From Roseburia sp. 1XD42-69 (lineage in GTDB: Bacteria > Bacillota > Clostridia > Lachnospirales > Lachnospiraceae), in contig NZ_RAZG01000022.1 in NCBI RefSeq assembly GCF_003612565.1, positions 1 through 64,000 of the forward strand: a DNA stretch of 64,000 bases, in the 5' to 3' direction. The notes below the pieces were generated by a model. That model had not been told where the DNA came from and made no database searches. It saw only the letters and a list, made by a program, of their open reading frames with translations. Of the stretch, positions 34,401 through 43,817 are shown one piece after another. The position numbers were made by a program, and so were the translations under genes. Position 1 is the stretch's first letter; each line of letters starts with the position of its first letter.

Positions 34401-35120
34401 ATGAAAGAAAATGCAGTTCATAAAATTGCCGTTATATCGGATACCCATGGGCTTTTGCGCCCTGAAATCAAAGAGATACTAAAAGGATGTCAGGTTATTT
34501 TCCATGGGGGCGATATGAACAGCTGGAAAATATTAGAGAAGTTAAAAGAGATTGCCCCGGTATATGCCGTGAGGGGAAATGGGGATAAAGAGTGGGCCCG
34601 GGAACTTCACCAAGAACTTATGGTCACTATGTTTGGGCTGCGCATTTATATGGTGCACAATAAAAAGCACAAAAAAGCAGATCTTCATGATGTGGATTTA
34701 TTTATCTACGGCCATTCTCATAAATATGAAGAAAAGGAAGAAGATGGCGTTTACTGGCTGAATCCCGGGAGCTGCGGCCCCAGGCGTTTCCGGCTGCCTG
34801 TGACCATGGCGGTTGTGACGGTGGAAGAAGATACGGGAAGCTTTCAGGTGGAAAAAATAGATTTAACAGAAGGTGTTTCAAAGCCTTCTGTTTTGGGTGT
34901 GTCAGAAGGAAATCTGAAACATACTCTGGAAATTATTATTAAGGAAATGAAAGCAGGGCGCAAAGTAGAATATATTGCAGAACATTTGGGAGTAGAGCGG
35001 GAGTTCGTAGAGCAGGTGTTAAGAATCTATGTAACCCACCCCGGGGTGGATGCCCAGGGGATTATGGATAAAATGGAGGTCAGTGCTTTGTTTGACAGGC
35101 CGGGAGAGAATATTTTATAA
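34401..35120 (+). CDS. YfcE-type metallophosphoesterase with C-terminal extension
   Basis: A 239-residue protein. The phosphoesterase part (1-155) shows the metal motifs SDTHG, HGGDM, GNGD, VHNKKH and GHSHK, followed by NPGSCGPRR. The extra 80 residues (about 160-239), predicted helical, contain EYIAEHLGVEREFVEQVLRIYVTH, which looks like a helix-turn-helix. Typical YfcE/MJ0936 proteins end near 160-180. So this may be a phosphodiesterase joined to a nucleic-acid-binding tail. ATG 34401 is preferred to 34395, which touches the GGAGG site. Confidence 0.75.
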   Translation: MKENAVHKIAVISDTHGLLRPEIKEILKGCQVIFHGGDMNSWKILEKLKEIAPVYAVRGNGDKEWARELHQELMVTMFGLRIYMVHNKKHKKADLHDVDLFIYGHSHKYEEKEEDGVYWLNPGSCGPRRFRLPVTMAVVTVEEDTGSFQVEKIDLTEGVSKPSVLGVSEGNLKHTLEIIIKEMKAGRKVEYIAEHLGVEREFVEQVLRIYVTHPGVDAQGIMDKMEVSALFDRPGENIL

Positions 35121-35131
35121 TTCTCTCCCGG
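35100..35131. terminator. Bidirectional terminator between convergent genes
   Basis: CCGGGAGAGAAT (35100-35111) and ATTCTCTCCCGG (35120-35131), a perfect 12-bp stem, overlap the phosphoesterase stop and lie just past the reductase stop on the other strand. Confidence 0.75.
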
Positions 35132-35141
35132 TTAAATAATA

Positions 35142-36677
35142 TCAGGCAAACTGTCCGACAATCTCCATGAATTTTTCTCTATTTTTGGGATACCAGGTTT
35201 CAAATGTCTCTTTTGCCCCGGAAATCTCTTTTCCCAGTGCAACAAAGAATCTGGGGATATCCTCCACCGTTAAAACCCCTGCATCTTCCCCGAAGCGTTC
35301 TTCCCCCTGGATGTCGCTGCCGTTTACATACATGGCAAAGGCGGCTTTCGGCCCCTCCGGCGTCTGCTTCACACCGCCCCGAAAGCCAATGGATCCAATC
35401 TGGTGGGCGCTGCAGGAGGAAGGACATCCGCTGATGTGGATTTTCGGCAGCACACCGTCTGGAAATTTTAATGGACGGACAGCTTTTACGCAGTCATTTA
35501 ACAGGCTCTGGGAATCCCTGGCCCCTACCTGGCAGATGCTGTTTCCAATGCAGGCCACGGAGGTTTCAAACAGAGTTTCCGCCCCGTCGTCTGTAAGGGC
35601 AATAAGCTTTTCCCCTTCCTTGGCGGTGCAGTTGATAAAATACATTCCCTCTTCCGGTGTGAGACGGATTTCCACATCCTCCATGGGAAGAATAGCATCT
35701 AAAATCTTATGGAGCATGTCCGGAGTGGGATTGCCCCCGATGGGATGATAGGATACGGCGTAGAGACCTTCCTGTTTCTGGGGAAACGCCCTTTGGTGGT
35801 TTAAGTTTCCATCTCCGGACTTCTTGATGGAAGGCACCGTTACGTTAATCTCCAGATTTTCATTTTTTAAAGTTTCCTCCAGCTTTTCCTGGTAGGCTTT
35901 TTTATACCCATCTGCCCCCAATGTATCCTGCATATACCTGGTTCTTGCACGCCCCCGGTTTTCATAATTGCCGTAGGCGGTAAAGGTGTCCACCATAGCC
36001 TTGATGTAGTAAAGAATTTTTTCAGGAGCCACATGGTCAGCGACTTTTACCCCCATTTTCGGGTTGTTTCCTAAGCCCCCCGCGCTGTATACATCAAAAG
36101 TCCCGTCTTCACATGCCACAAAACCCAAATCCCGGAAAGTGGCGTGGGGAAAGTTTTCCTTTGTGGAGGAAAAGCACACTTTCAATTTCCTGGGCAGTTT
36201 TACTGCTTTGATAAAGGACAGGAGATAATCGGCAGCTTCTTTGGCGTAGGGGGAGACGTCAAAAGCTTCCTCCTTTGTCACCCCGGCCAGGGGAGTCATC
36301 ATTACATTTCTGGGGAAATCCCCGCCGCCGCCCCTGGTGATAATGCCATGGTCCCAGGCTTCCTCAATGAGGGAGCAGATCGTCTCCCCACTTAAATTGT
36401 GGAGCTGGATGGTCTGGCAGGTGGTGAGATGCACCCGGTCTATGTGATATTTGTCAATGCTGTCTATCACGAATTTAAGATAATCCTTTGTAACCCTGCC
36501 CCCGTAGAGCCTAAGTCTAAGCATACCGCATTTTGCCCCCCGCTGGGCGTAGCTTCCAAATCCACCGGAGAAACCTTTGTACTCCGGAACAGATAATTTT
36601 CCCTCATAAAAGAGTTTTGTTTTTTCCCGGAATTCCGCTAAATCGCTGCGGAATTCCTCTGCATAATTTTTATCCAT
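35142..36677 (-). CDS. Siroheme/4Fe-4S nitrite or sulfite reductase
   Basis: A 511-residue ferredoxin-type reductase. Two half-domains (residues about 40-170 and 300-360) and the siroheme/cluster cysteines C-x5-C (CIGNSIC) and C-x3-C (CPSSC) in the C-terminal half. It would reduce nitrite to ammonia or sulfite to sulfide using ferredoxin. No cys or nir partners are nearby, so the substrate stays open. Start ATG 36677 has AAGGAG on the minus strand; a good promoter lies upstream. It is divergent from the radical SAM gene. Confidence 0.87.
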   Translation of the reverse strand: MDKNYAEEFRSDLAEFREKTKLFYEGKLSVPEYKGFSGGFGSYAQRGAKCGMLRLRLYGGRVTKDYLKFVIDSIDKYHIDRVHLTTCQTIQLHNLSGETICSLIEEAWDHGIITRGGGGDFPRNVMMTPLAGVTKEEAFDVSPYAKEAADYLLSFIKAVKLPRKLKVCFSSTKENFPHATFRDLGFVACEDGTFDVYSAGGLGNNPKMGVKVADHVAPEKILYYIKAMVDTFTAYGNYENRGRARTRYMQDTLGADGYKKAYQEKLEETLKNENLEINVTVPSIKKSGDGNLNHQRAFPQKQEGLYAVSYHPIGGNPTPDMLHKILDAILPMEDVEIRLTPEEGMYFINCTAKEGEKLIALTDDGAETLFETSVACIGNSICQVGARDSQSLLNDCVKAVRPLKFPDGVLPKIHISGCPSSCSAHQIGSIGFRGGVKQTPEGPKAAFAMYVNGSDIQGEERFGEDAGVLTVEDIPRFFVALGKEISGAKETFETWYPKNREKFMEIVGQFA

Positions 36678-36723
36678 AAAAACTCCTTTCTCATATCTCT
36701 TATTTTGGCTGGATTTTTTTGTT

Positions 36724-36752
36724 ATTATACCACAGGACAGAGGAAAAACCAA
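36724..36752 (-). promoter_or_regulatory. Promoter of the siroheme reductase
   Basis: Read on the minus strand: TTGGTT (36752-36747), 17 bases, TATAAT (36729-36724). It is back to back with the next promoter. Confidence 0.6.
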
Positions 36753-36772
36753 TGTGAGAAAATTTTACTTCC

Positions 36773-36801
36773 TTGACAAGCGATACGCTACGTTCTAAAA
36801 T
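36773..36801 (+). promoter_or_regulatory. Promoter of the radical SAM operon
   Basis: TTGACA (36773-36778), 17 bases, TAAAAT (36796-36801), near consensus. The spacer has GCGATACGCTACG, a partial repeat of CGATACG/CTACG. Confidence 0.75.
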
Positions 36802-36825
36802 GCTTTTGTATGGAGGAATCCTCTT

Positions 36826-38547
36826 ATGAAAATTTTACTTACAGCTATAAATGCAAAATATATCCACTCAAACCTGGCGGTGTACAGCCTTAGGGCGTAT
36901 GCCGGAAAATTTAAGGATTCCATTGAAATCCGGGAATTTACCATTAACCACAGAAGTGAATATATTCTCCAGGAAATATATAAAATAAAACCCGATGTCC
37001 TTTGTTTTTCCTGTTATATCTGGAACTATACTTATGTCCGGGAAATTGCAGCGGAAATCCACAAGCTTCTTCCCAATCTCCCTGTTTGGGCCGGAGGACC
37101 GGAAGTCTCTTTTTGCATTTCGGAAACTTTTTTGGAAAATCCAGGATTTTATGGTATTATGGTAGGCGAGGGTGAAGCATCCTTTCAGGAACTGGCGGAG
37201 CATTACTGTGAGGGGAGAGGACAGGAAAACCTGTTTCATATCAAAGGAATTGCCTTTCGCAGAGAGGGATACGGCTCACAGGAGATTCATATTACACAGG
37301 AGAGAGATCCTTTGGATTTAAGTTCCATTCCCTTTTGTTATGAGGATATGGAAGATTTTAAAAACAGGATTGTCTATTATGAATCCTGCAGGGGATGCCC
37401 TTTTCGGTGCAGCTATTGTCTCTCTTCCATTGAAAAAACCATGCGTTTCCGGGATATGGATCTGGTGAAAGAGGAGCTGGCCTTTTTTATAGAAAAAGAA
37501 GTGCCCCAGGTAAAGTTTGTGGACAGAACATTTAACTGCAATCACCGCCACGCCATGGAAATCTGGAAATTTCTAGGGGAGAGGGACAGGGGAATCACGA
37601 ATTTCCATTTTGAGATTGCTGCCGACCTTTTAACCAAAGAGGAACTGGCGCTTCTTGCCTCCTTTCGTCCCGGTTTGGTGCAGCTTGAGATTGGGGTGCA
37701 GAGCACCAATGAAAAAACTTTAAAAGAAATCCGCCGGACTGCGTCTTTGAAACAAATAGAAGATGGGGTAATCCATATAAAAAATGGGGGAAATATCCAT
37801 GAACATCTTGATTTGATTGCCGGGCTTCCCTATGAAGGATTTGACAGTTTTGCCCGGTCTTTCAGGGAGGTTTATGCCCTAAAGCCCAATCAGCTTCAGC
37901 TTGGGTTTTTAAAGGTCTTAAAAGGTTCGTATATTTGTGAAAAAAAAGAAGAGTACGGGATATTGCATAAAAGCCTGCCCCCCTATGAGGTGATGGAGAC
38001 GAAGTGGCTTTCTTACGGGGAGATTCTCTCCATAAAGCTGGTGGAGGAAATGCTTGAAGTATACTACAACAGCGGTCAGTTTCAGGTGACTATGAAATGC
38101 CTGGATGCGGTATATGAGGATTCCTTTGGATTTTTTCTGAAATTAGGGGAATTTTATGAGAGGAAGGGATATCTTGCCATGAACCATTCCAGAATCCGCA
38201 GATGTGAAATTTTGCTGGAATTTTTTCAGGAGGAAGGAACCATTCCCATGGATTTGGCAAAAGAGTCCCTGATTTTTGATTTATATTACCGGGAAAACAT
38301 AAAAAGCCGCCCTATTTGGGCTGTAAACCCTTCTGTTTTTGCCCATATGACAAAAAAACACTGCAAAAATGGAAAAATGACCCATATAGAGCCGTTTTTT
38401 TACCATTTTCCCTGGGCGGGGGAGGAAATAAAAGAACTGCCCCGGCGGCTTAGTGAGGAGATATATGTGGAGTTTGACTACCGTAAAAGGGATGCCTTAA
38501 ATCATCAGGCAGAGATACGGGAATACAGAAAAGAGGAATTGATATGA
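36826..38547 (+). CDS. B12-binding-domain radical SAM protein (DUF4080 type)
   Basis: A 573-residue protein. Residues 1-130 form a cobalamin-binding-like domain; the radical SAM core (about 175-370) has the cluster motif CPFRCSYC, with AdoMet-binding GG-like and IEIGVQS regions; the C-terminal 150 residues belong to the DUF4080-type end. Related enzymes carry out methylations or thiolation-like chemistry; the substrate of this group is unknown to me. It overlaps the next gene by ATGA. TGGAGG precedes the start. The second domain lacks an obvious B12 DxHxxG motif. Confidence 0.8.
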   Translation: MKILLTAINAKYIHSNLAVYSLRAYAGKFKDSIEIREFTINHRSEYILQEIYKIKPDVLCFSCYIWNYTYVREIAAEIHKLLPNLPVWAGGPEVSFCISETFLENPGFYGIMVGEGEASFQELAEHYCEGRGQENLFHIKGIAFRREGYGSQEIHITQERDPLDLSSIPFCYEDMEDFKNRIVYYESCRGCPFRCSYCLSSIEKTMRFRDMDLVKEELAFFIEKEVPQVKFVDRTFNCNHRHAMEIWKFLGERDRGITNFHFEIAADLLTKEELALLASFRPGLVQLEIGVQSTNEKTLKEIRRTASLKQIEDGVIHIKNGGNIHEHLDLIAGLPYEGFDSFARSFREVYALKPNQLQLGFLKVLKGSYICEKKEEYGILHKSLPPYEVMETKWLSYGEILSIKLVEEMLEVYYNSGQFQVTMKCLDAVYEDSFGFFLKLGEFYERKGYLAMNHSRIRRCEILLEFFQEEGTIPMDLAKESLIFDLYYRENIKSRPIWAVNPSVFAHMTKKHCKNGKMTHIEPFFYHFPWAGEEIKELPRRLSEEIYVEFDYRKRDALNHQAEIREYRKEELI

Positions 38548-39050
38548 GGGGAAAGGGATTACAACTGGATTTGGATAAAAAGTACGAGAAGAAAAATGTA
38601 CTTATGATTTTAGGCGGGATTTTTCTGGCGGTATCCCTTTTGTTTCTCCTGGCATTGTTTTGGTGGAACCAGAGGATTGTCCCGGTGGATGTAGGTGGAT
38701 GTGAGGCGGATCAGGGCCAGCTTACCTACAAGATTACAAAAACCTACGGGACAAATTTTATCAAGCTGGAGGGGTATGCCTATGTGCCGGGGCAAAGCAT
38801 TGATTATGCCGATATTTCGGTTATCGCCTATCACCCTGGGGAGGATAAATATTACAGGCTGCCCACGGAGATTGTGAAAAAGACAAAGGTTACAAAAAAA
38901 GTTAAGGACGGCCATAACTATGATTACTGCGGCTTTTCTTCCGTGGTGCTGGCGGATAAGATTTGGGACGATACCAAGTTTTATATCCGCTGTCAAAATA
39001 ACGGTGTGGATATCCTGGCGGATACGGGAGAAGTTTTTGATTACAGGTAA
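38544..39050 (+). CDS. Single-pass membrane protein, unknown
   Basis: A 168-residue protein with a cytoplasmic start, one membrane segment at about residues 18-41, and an outside beta-rich domain of about 120 residues. No enzyme motif and no family I can name. It is coupled to the radical SAM gene by the ATGA overlap and followed after 12 bases by a polytopic membrane protein, so all three probably work on the cell surface. Confidence 0.65.
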   Translation: MRGKGLQLDLDKKYEKKNVLMILGGIFLAVSLLFLLALFWWNQRIVPVDVGGCEADQGQLTYKITKTYGTNFIKLEGYAYVPGQSIDYADISVIAYHPGEDKYYRLPTEIVKKTKVTKKVKDGHNYDYCGFSSVVLADKIWDDTKFYIRCQNNGVDILADTGEVFDYR

Positions 39051-39062
39051 AAGGAGGATGGG

Positions 39063-40433
39063 ATGAATAAAGTACGGGACTTTTTTGGGACAATAACACA
39101 AAAAAAATATATTCCTCTGTGGGCATTTGCCGGGATTTCCCTTATCTATCATTTTTTTATGCGGGAGCCGGAAGCTTCGGACGCCATGTGGTTTTTCAGA
39201 AATCAGTTGGACGCTTATACTTTGAAAGATTATCTTATTATCCGTTATCAGACATGGTCTTCCAGATTTCTTATAGAAGGCGTACTGGTGTATCTATCCA
39301 GGCATGTTCTGCTTTGGAAAATTTTGGACTATTTCTTCTGGGTGTTTCTTGCCTGGGCCATTGCCTGGCTGTTTCCCGAGGAAAAGCGCAGAGTGGCCTG
39401 TTACATGACGGTGGGATTTTTACTGATGTACCCTCTGTGGGATTTGCGCACGGCGGGCTGGATTGCCACCAGTGCCAATTATACCTGGGTGCTGGCCTTA
39501 GGGGTGTTTTCCCTCCACGGTGCAGTGCGGGTATATTACGGGAAAAAGACACCTGTTCTTTTGGCGGTTTTATACATACTGGCCGCATGTTACGGAGCAA
39601 ATATGGAGCAGATGTGTGCCGTGCTTCTGGCGGTAAATTTTCTGGCCATTTTATATTTCGTATATAAAAAAATAAGCTTTAAAAAGTACTGGCATGTCAT
39701 TGCATGCTTCCTTGTTTCCCTGGGGGAAATTCTATTTATACTCACCTGTCCGGGAAACGCTCTTCGGGAAAACCAGGAGATTGCCAACTGGATGCCCAGG
39801 TATGCATCCTTTGACTTTATGGATAAAATCTGCCTGGGATTTACGGAGACAATGCAGCACCTCCTAAACTCCGGGAATTTTATGTTTTTTATGTTTTCCC
39901 TGATATTGGCTGTACTTGTATTTTTAAAAAGCGAAGATTTGCGGTACCGTTTTTTTGCCCTGGTTCCTCCGGTTGTAAACGGAGTTTTGGTATTTTTCCA
40001 GGGCACCCTTGAAAAGTATGTGCCCTCTTTCTGGGAGCTTTTTAAAGAGAACGCTTATCCTAACGGCACAAATTATCACCTGGGGGAGAGTTACATTCTC
40101 ATGGTTTTATACCTGTTTGTGCTGGGGAGCGTGCTTCTCTCCCTGGTGGTGGTGTGTGACACCTGGGCGGAATTAATTGCACAGTGCTATCTTCTTGTCC
40201 TGGGCCTCGCCACCCGGGTGGTTATGGGCTTTACCCCCACCATTTATGTGTCAAAGGAGAGGACATATCTGTTTTTCTACATGATTCTTGGCATCAGTGC
40301 CACCTGGCTTGTGGTAAATAATATTGCCATGCTCCGGGAAAAGCGGAAAGCGCTGGAGGCCCTGCAGCTTGTGGGAACCTGTTTTATCCTGTTTTGCGTT
40401 ATATTTGGCCTGATACAAACAGGAAGTGTATAA
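39063..40433 (+). CDS. DUF6056-like polytopic membrane protein
   Basis: A 456-residue protein with about 11 membrane segments. An early outside loop contains SDAMWFF and the second contains YQTWSSRFLIEG, a pattern of the DUF6056/GtrII-like glycosyltransferase-C proteins that move sugars from lipid carriers at the outer face. AGGAGG precedes the start. The charged positions (E35, D39) suit the GT-C idea, but the donor and target are unknown. Confidence 0.65.
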   Translation: MNKVRDFFGTITQKKYIPLWAFAGISLIYHFFMREPEASDAMWFFRNQLDAYTLKDYLIIRYQTWSSRFLIEGVLVYLSRHVLLWKILDYFFWVFLAWAIAWLFPEEKRRVACYMTVGFLLMYPLWDLRTAGWIATSANYTWVLALGVFSLHGAVRVYYGKKTPVLLAVLYILAACYGANMEQMCAVLLAVNFLAILYFVYKKISFKKYWHVIACFLVSLGEILFILTCPGNALRENQEIANWMPRYASFDFMDKICLGFTETMQHLLNSGNFMFFMFSLILAVLVFLKSEDLRYRFFALVPPVVNGVLVFFQGTLEKYVPSFWELFKENAYPNGTNYHLGESYILMVLYLFVLGSVLLSLVVVCDTWAELIAQCYLLVLGLATRVVMGFTPTIYVSKERTYLFFYMILGISATWLVVNNIAMLREKRKALEALQLVGTCFILFCVIFGLIQTGSV

Positions 40434-40487
40434 AAGAGGTAATAAAAAGTTTATAATTCCTTTACGCATTGTTCATGTTTTTCGCTA

Positions 40488-40516
40488 TTGTGCATTGGTA
40501 ATGAACGTGTTACAAT
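40488..40516 (+). promoter_or_regulatory. Probable secA promoter
   Basis: TTGTGC (40488-40493), 17 bases, TACAAT (40511-40516), 73 bases upstream of the ATG. Confidence 0.45.
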
Positions 40517-40589
40517 ACAAGGTAGTTTGCAATAGGGAAGGACAGAGAATGTTACAGTAATTTTTGGAAGTTGATAGGAGCTAAAATAT

Positions 40590-43160
40590 ATGAATGCGAT
40601 ACAAAGACTATTTGGAACCCACAGTGAAAGGGAATTAAAGAGGATTTATCCCCTTGTGGACAAAATTGAGTCTTACCGTGACTCTTATATGGAGTTAAAA
40701 GACGAAGAGCTGCGGGAAAAGACAAAAGAGTTTAAGAGACGTCTTTCGGAAGGGGAGACATTGGATGATATTCTGCCGGAGGCATTTGCCACGGTGAGGG
40801 AAGCCGCAAGGCGTGTGTTAAATATGGAGCATTACCGGGTGCAGCTTATCGGCGGAATTATTCTGCACCAGGGACGAATTGCAGAGATGCGCACCGGTGA
40901 AGGAAAAACCCTTGTGTCCACCCTGCCGGCCTATTTAAATGCCTTAGAGGAAAAGGGCGTCTGCATTGTAACGGTAAATGATTACCTGGCAAAGCGTGAT
41001 GCGGAGTGGATGGGACAGATACATGAATTTTTAGGGCTTACCGTGGGCGTTGTGTTAAATTCCATGGACAATGACGAGAGAAGGGAAGCCTACAACTGCG
41101 ATATCACCTATATCACAAATAATGAGCTGGGATTTGACTACTTAAGGGACAATATGGTCATATACAAGGAGCAGTTAGTGCAGAGGGGCCTTCACTATGC
41201 CATTATCGATGAGGTGGACTCAGTGCTTATCGACGAGGCCAGGACGCCTTTAATTATCTCCGGCCAGAGCGGGAAATCCACCAGGCTTTATGAGGCCTGT
41301 GATATTTTGGCCCAGCAGCTAACCAGAGGTGAGGAGAGCCAGGAGTTTTCTAAGATGGATGCCATTATGGGGGTGGAAATCGAGGAGACAGGGGACTTTG
41401 TGGTAAATGAAAAGGACAAAGTGGTAAACTTAACCCAGGAAGGTGTCCGCAGAGTAGAGCAGTTCTTTAAAATTGACAACCTGGCGGATGCGGAAAACCT
41501 GGAAATCCAGCACAATGTGATTCTTGCATTAAGGGCTCACAACCTTATGTTTAAAGACCAGGATTATGTGGTGAAGGACAACGAGGTATTGATTGTGGAT
41601 GAGTTTACCGGGCGTATTATGCCGGGACGGCGTTACTCTGACGGGCTTCACCAGGCCATTGAGGCAAAAGAGCATGTGAAGGTGAAACGGGAGAGCAAAA
41701 CCCTTGCAACGATTACTTTCCAGAATTTCTTTAATAAATTTGAGAAAAAATCCGGTATGACAGGTACGGCTTTGACGGAGGAGAAAGAGTTCCGGGATAT
41801 CTACGGCATGGACGTGATTGAGATTCCCACCAACCGTCCCGTTGCCAGAGAGGATTTGCAGGATGTGGTTTATAAGACCAAAAGGGAAAAAATGCAGGCG
41901 GTGTGCGACGCAGTGGAAGAAGCCCACGGAAAGGGACAGCCTGTTTTGGTGGGTACCATTACCATTGAAACTTCCGAGGAGTTAAGCAAGCTGTTAAAAC
42001 GCCGTGGCATTAAGCACAATGTGTTAAATGCCAAGTTTCATGAGCAGGAAGCGGAGATTGTGGCCCAGGCCGGCGTCCACGGTGCAGTGACCATTGCCAC
42101 CAACATGGCGGGGCGTGGTACCGATATTAAGTTAGACGAAGAGGCAAGGGAAGCCGGGGGATTAAAAATCATCGGTACGGAGCGCCATGAGTCCAGGCGG
42201 ATTGACAATCAGTTAAGGGGGCGTTCCGGACGTCAGGGAGACCCGGGAGAATCCCAGTTTTATATTTCCCTGGAAGATGATTTGATGCGTCTTTTCGGAT
42301 CGGAAAAACTCATGTCCATGTTTAACGCATTAGGCGTGCCCGACGGGGAGCAGATTCAGCACAAGATGCTCTCCAGCGCCATAGAAAAAGCTCAGACAAA
42401 GATAGAGTACAACAACTTTGGCATCCGTAAAAACCTCTTAGAGTACGACCAGGTAATGAATGACCAGAGGGAGATTATCTATGCGGAGCGCCTTCGGGTG
42501 TTAAACGGGGAGAGTATGCGGGATGTTATCTTTAAAATGATTACAGACCGGGTGGAGGCTACGGTGGATATGTGTATCTCCAATGAACTTCCCCCCCAGG
42601 AGTGGGATGTGAAGGAATTAAATGAGATCCTCCTTCCTATGATACCCTTAGCCCCTGTCACACCGGAAGAAGTGCAGGAGATGAAAAACAACAAGGAGTT
42701 AAAACACTCCCTGAAAGAAAAAGCCGTGAAATTGTACGAGGCAAAGGAGACGGAGTTTCCGGAGCCGGAGCAGTTCCGTGAATTGGAGCGTGTGGTACTG
42801 TTAAAGGTGATTGACAGAAAATGGATGGACCACATTGATGATATGGATCAGCTCCGCCAGGGTATCGGCCTTCAGGCATATGCCCAGCGTGACCCCTTAG
42901 TGGAGTATAAAATGAGCGGGTTTGATATGTTCGACAATATGATTGCCAATATCCAGGAGGAGACGGTGCGGCTTCTCTACCATGTGCGCATTGAGCAGAA
43001 GGTAGAGCGTGAACAGGTGGCAAAAGTAACAGGTACCAATAAGGATGAATCTGCCGCAAGAGGGCCCAAGAAGCGGGATGCGGCCAAGATTTATCCAAAT
43101 GATCCATGTCCCTGCGGCAGCGGGAAAAAATATAAGCAGTGCTGCGGCAGAATGGCGTAA
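40590..43160 (+). CDS. secA: Preprotein translocase ATPase SecA
   Basis: The 856-residue motor that drives proteins through the SecYEG channel. Motor domain 1 has [10 protein letters not shown] (Walker A, residues about 105-112) and [19 protein letters not shown]; motor 2 shows [12 protein letters not shown] and [11 protein letters not shown]. The helical scaffold and a C-terminal linker follow. The end is the SEC-C zinc motif [13 protein letters not shown], which binds SecB or membrane lipids in other bacteria. Length is normal for Firmicutes. AGGAG precedes the ATG. No sign of a second SecA in the window. Confidence 0.97.
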   Translation: MNAIQRLFGTHSERELKRIYPLVDKIESYRDSYMELKDEELREKTKEFKRRLSEGETLDDILPEAFATVREAARRVLNMEHYRVQLIGGIILHQGRIAEMRTGEGKTLVSTLPAYLNALEEKGVCIVTVNDYLAKRDAEWMGQIHEFLGLTVGVVLNSMDNDERREAYNCDITYITNNELGFDYLRDNMVIYKEQLVQRGLHYAIIDEVDSVLIDEARTPLIISGQSGKSTRLYEACDILAQQLTRGEESQEFSKMDAIMGVEIEETGDFVVNEKDKVVNLTQEGVRRVEQFFKIDNLADAENLEIQHNVILALRAHNLMFKDQDYVVKDNEVLIVDEFTGRIMPGRRYSDGLHQAIEAKEHVKVKRESKTLATITFQNFFNKFEKKSGMTGTALTEEKEFRDIYGMDVIEIPTNRPVAREDLQDVVYKTKREKMQAVCDAVEEAHGKGQPVLVGTITIETSEELSKLLKRRGIKHNVLNAKFHEQEAEIVAQAGVHGAVTIATNMAGRGTDIKLDEEAREAGGLKIIGTERHESRRIDNQLRGRSGRQGDPGESQFYISLEDDLMRLFGSEKLMSMFNALGVPDGEQIQHKMLSSAIEKAQTKIEYNNFGIRKNLLEYDQVMNDQREIIYAERLRVLNGESMRDVIFKMITDRVEATVDMCISNELPPQEWDVKELNEILLPMIPLAPVTPEEVQEMKNNKELKHSLKEKAVKLYEAKETEFPEPEQFRELERVVLLKVIDRKWMDHIDDMDQLRQGIGLQAYAQRDPLVEYKMSGFDMFDNMIANIQEETVRLLYHVRIEQKVEREQVAKVTGTNKDESAARGPKKRDAAKIYPNDPCPCGSGKKYKQCCGRMA

Positions 43161-43206
43161 GAATATGAAAGCTGTTTCCGCTGTGCCGTTTAAAAGAGAA
43201 GACGAA

Positions 43207-43248
43207 TCTATCAACATTGCAGGGGAATATGCCCCTGATGTTGGTAGA
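43207..43248. repeat. Imperfect inverted repeat after secA
   Basis: TCTATCAACAT and GCAGGGG on the left pair with GCCCCTG and ATGTTGGTAGA on the right, with two bulged bases. There is no T-run. It may be a weak bidirectional terminator between secA and the convergent small gene. Confidence 0.4.
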
Positions 43249-43299
43249 ATTCGCAATATATAAGCCAACAGTACCGCTCCACCGGTGAAGAGGGAAAAA

Positions 43300-43683
43300 T
43301 CAAAGAGGAGGAAAAAAAGATTCCATGTTTGCTTTCGCTGCAAAATAATTTCTTTTTTCCATAAGCTTCTCCTGCTTTTCTTTTGCGAGATGACGGAACA
43401 TGTCCTCATATTCCATTTCCGCCATTTTCGTATCCTTTGTCAGGTTTAAAAGCTGTATATGAAGCCACTCTTCCCATAAATCTTGAAACAGGCTGAAGCT
43501 GTCGTGAAAGATAAGGGCGTCCTCAAAACCGTAAGGGTCATTGTAATATTGAAGCTTAACAAAACCGAACCGGCCCGCTTCCAGGACCAGAAGGGTTTCA
43601 TCGTCAAATTCTTCCGCATAAGCATTTACCACATTTCTGCATTTTTCCTGTTCCTCTTTATTGATATATAACTTTTTTTCCAT
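43300..43683 (-). CDS. Uncharacterised 127-residue protein
   Basis: A soluble acidic protein with a helical C-terminus. It begins MEKKLYINKEEQEKCRNVV and contains FGFVKLQYYNDPYGFED. No family I can name; I know of small clostridial proteins with this general shape but no function. A AGGGGA ribosome site is present on the minus strand. It is convergent to secA and divergent from the solute-binding gene. Confidence 0.6.
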   Translation of the reverse strand: MEKKLYINKEEQEKCRNVVNAYAEEFDDETLLVLEAGRFGFVKLQYYNDPYGFEDALIFHDSFSLFQDLWEEWLHIQLLNLTKDTKMAEMEYEDMFRHLAKEKQEKLMEKRNYFAAKANMESFFPPL

Positions 43684-43733
43684 TTAACGTAAAGTCCCCT
43701 TTCAATGATTGTGAAACTATTATAAACTCAATA

Positions 43734-43762
43734 TTGAAAAATATATCATATTTTTGTAAAAT
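43734..43762 (+). promoter_or_regulatory. Promoter of the solute-binding/chemoreceptor pair
   Basis: TTGAAA (43734-43739), 17 bases, TAAAAT (43757-43762). The surroundings are very AT-rich. Confidence 0.6.
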
Positions 43763-43817
43763 AGAAATAGTGAAAAAGATAATGTTAATTTCATGTGATA
43801 CATAAAGGAGACATACA

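Noticed and set aside
43161-43299. prfB (RF2) after secA, which is common in Firmicutes
   Set aside because: The DNA after secA shows no RF2 reading frame; only a weak inverted repeat and a convergent unrelated gene follow.
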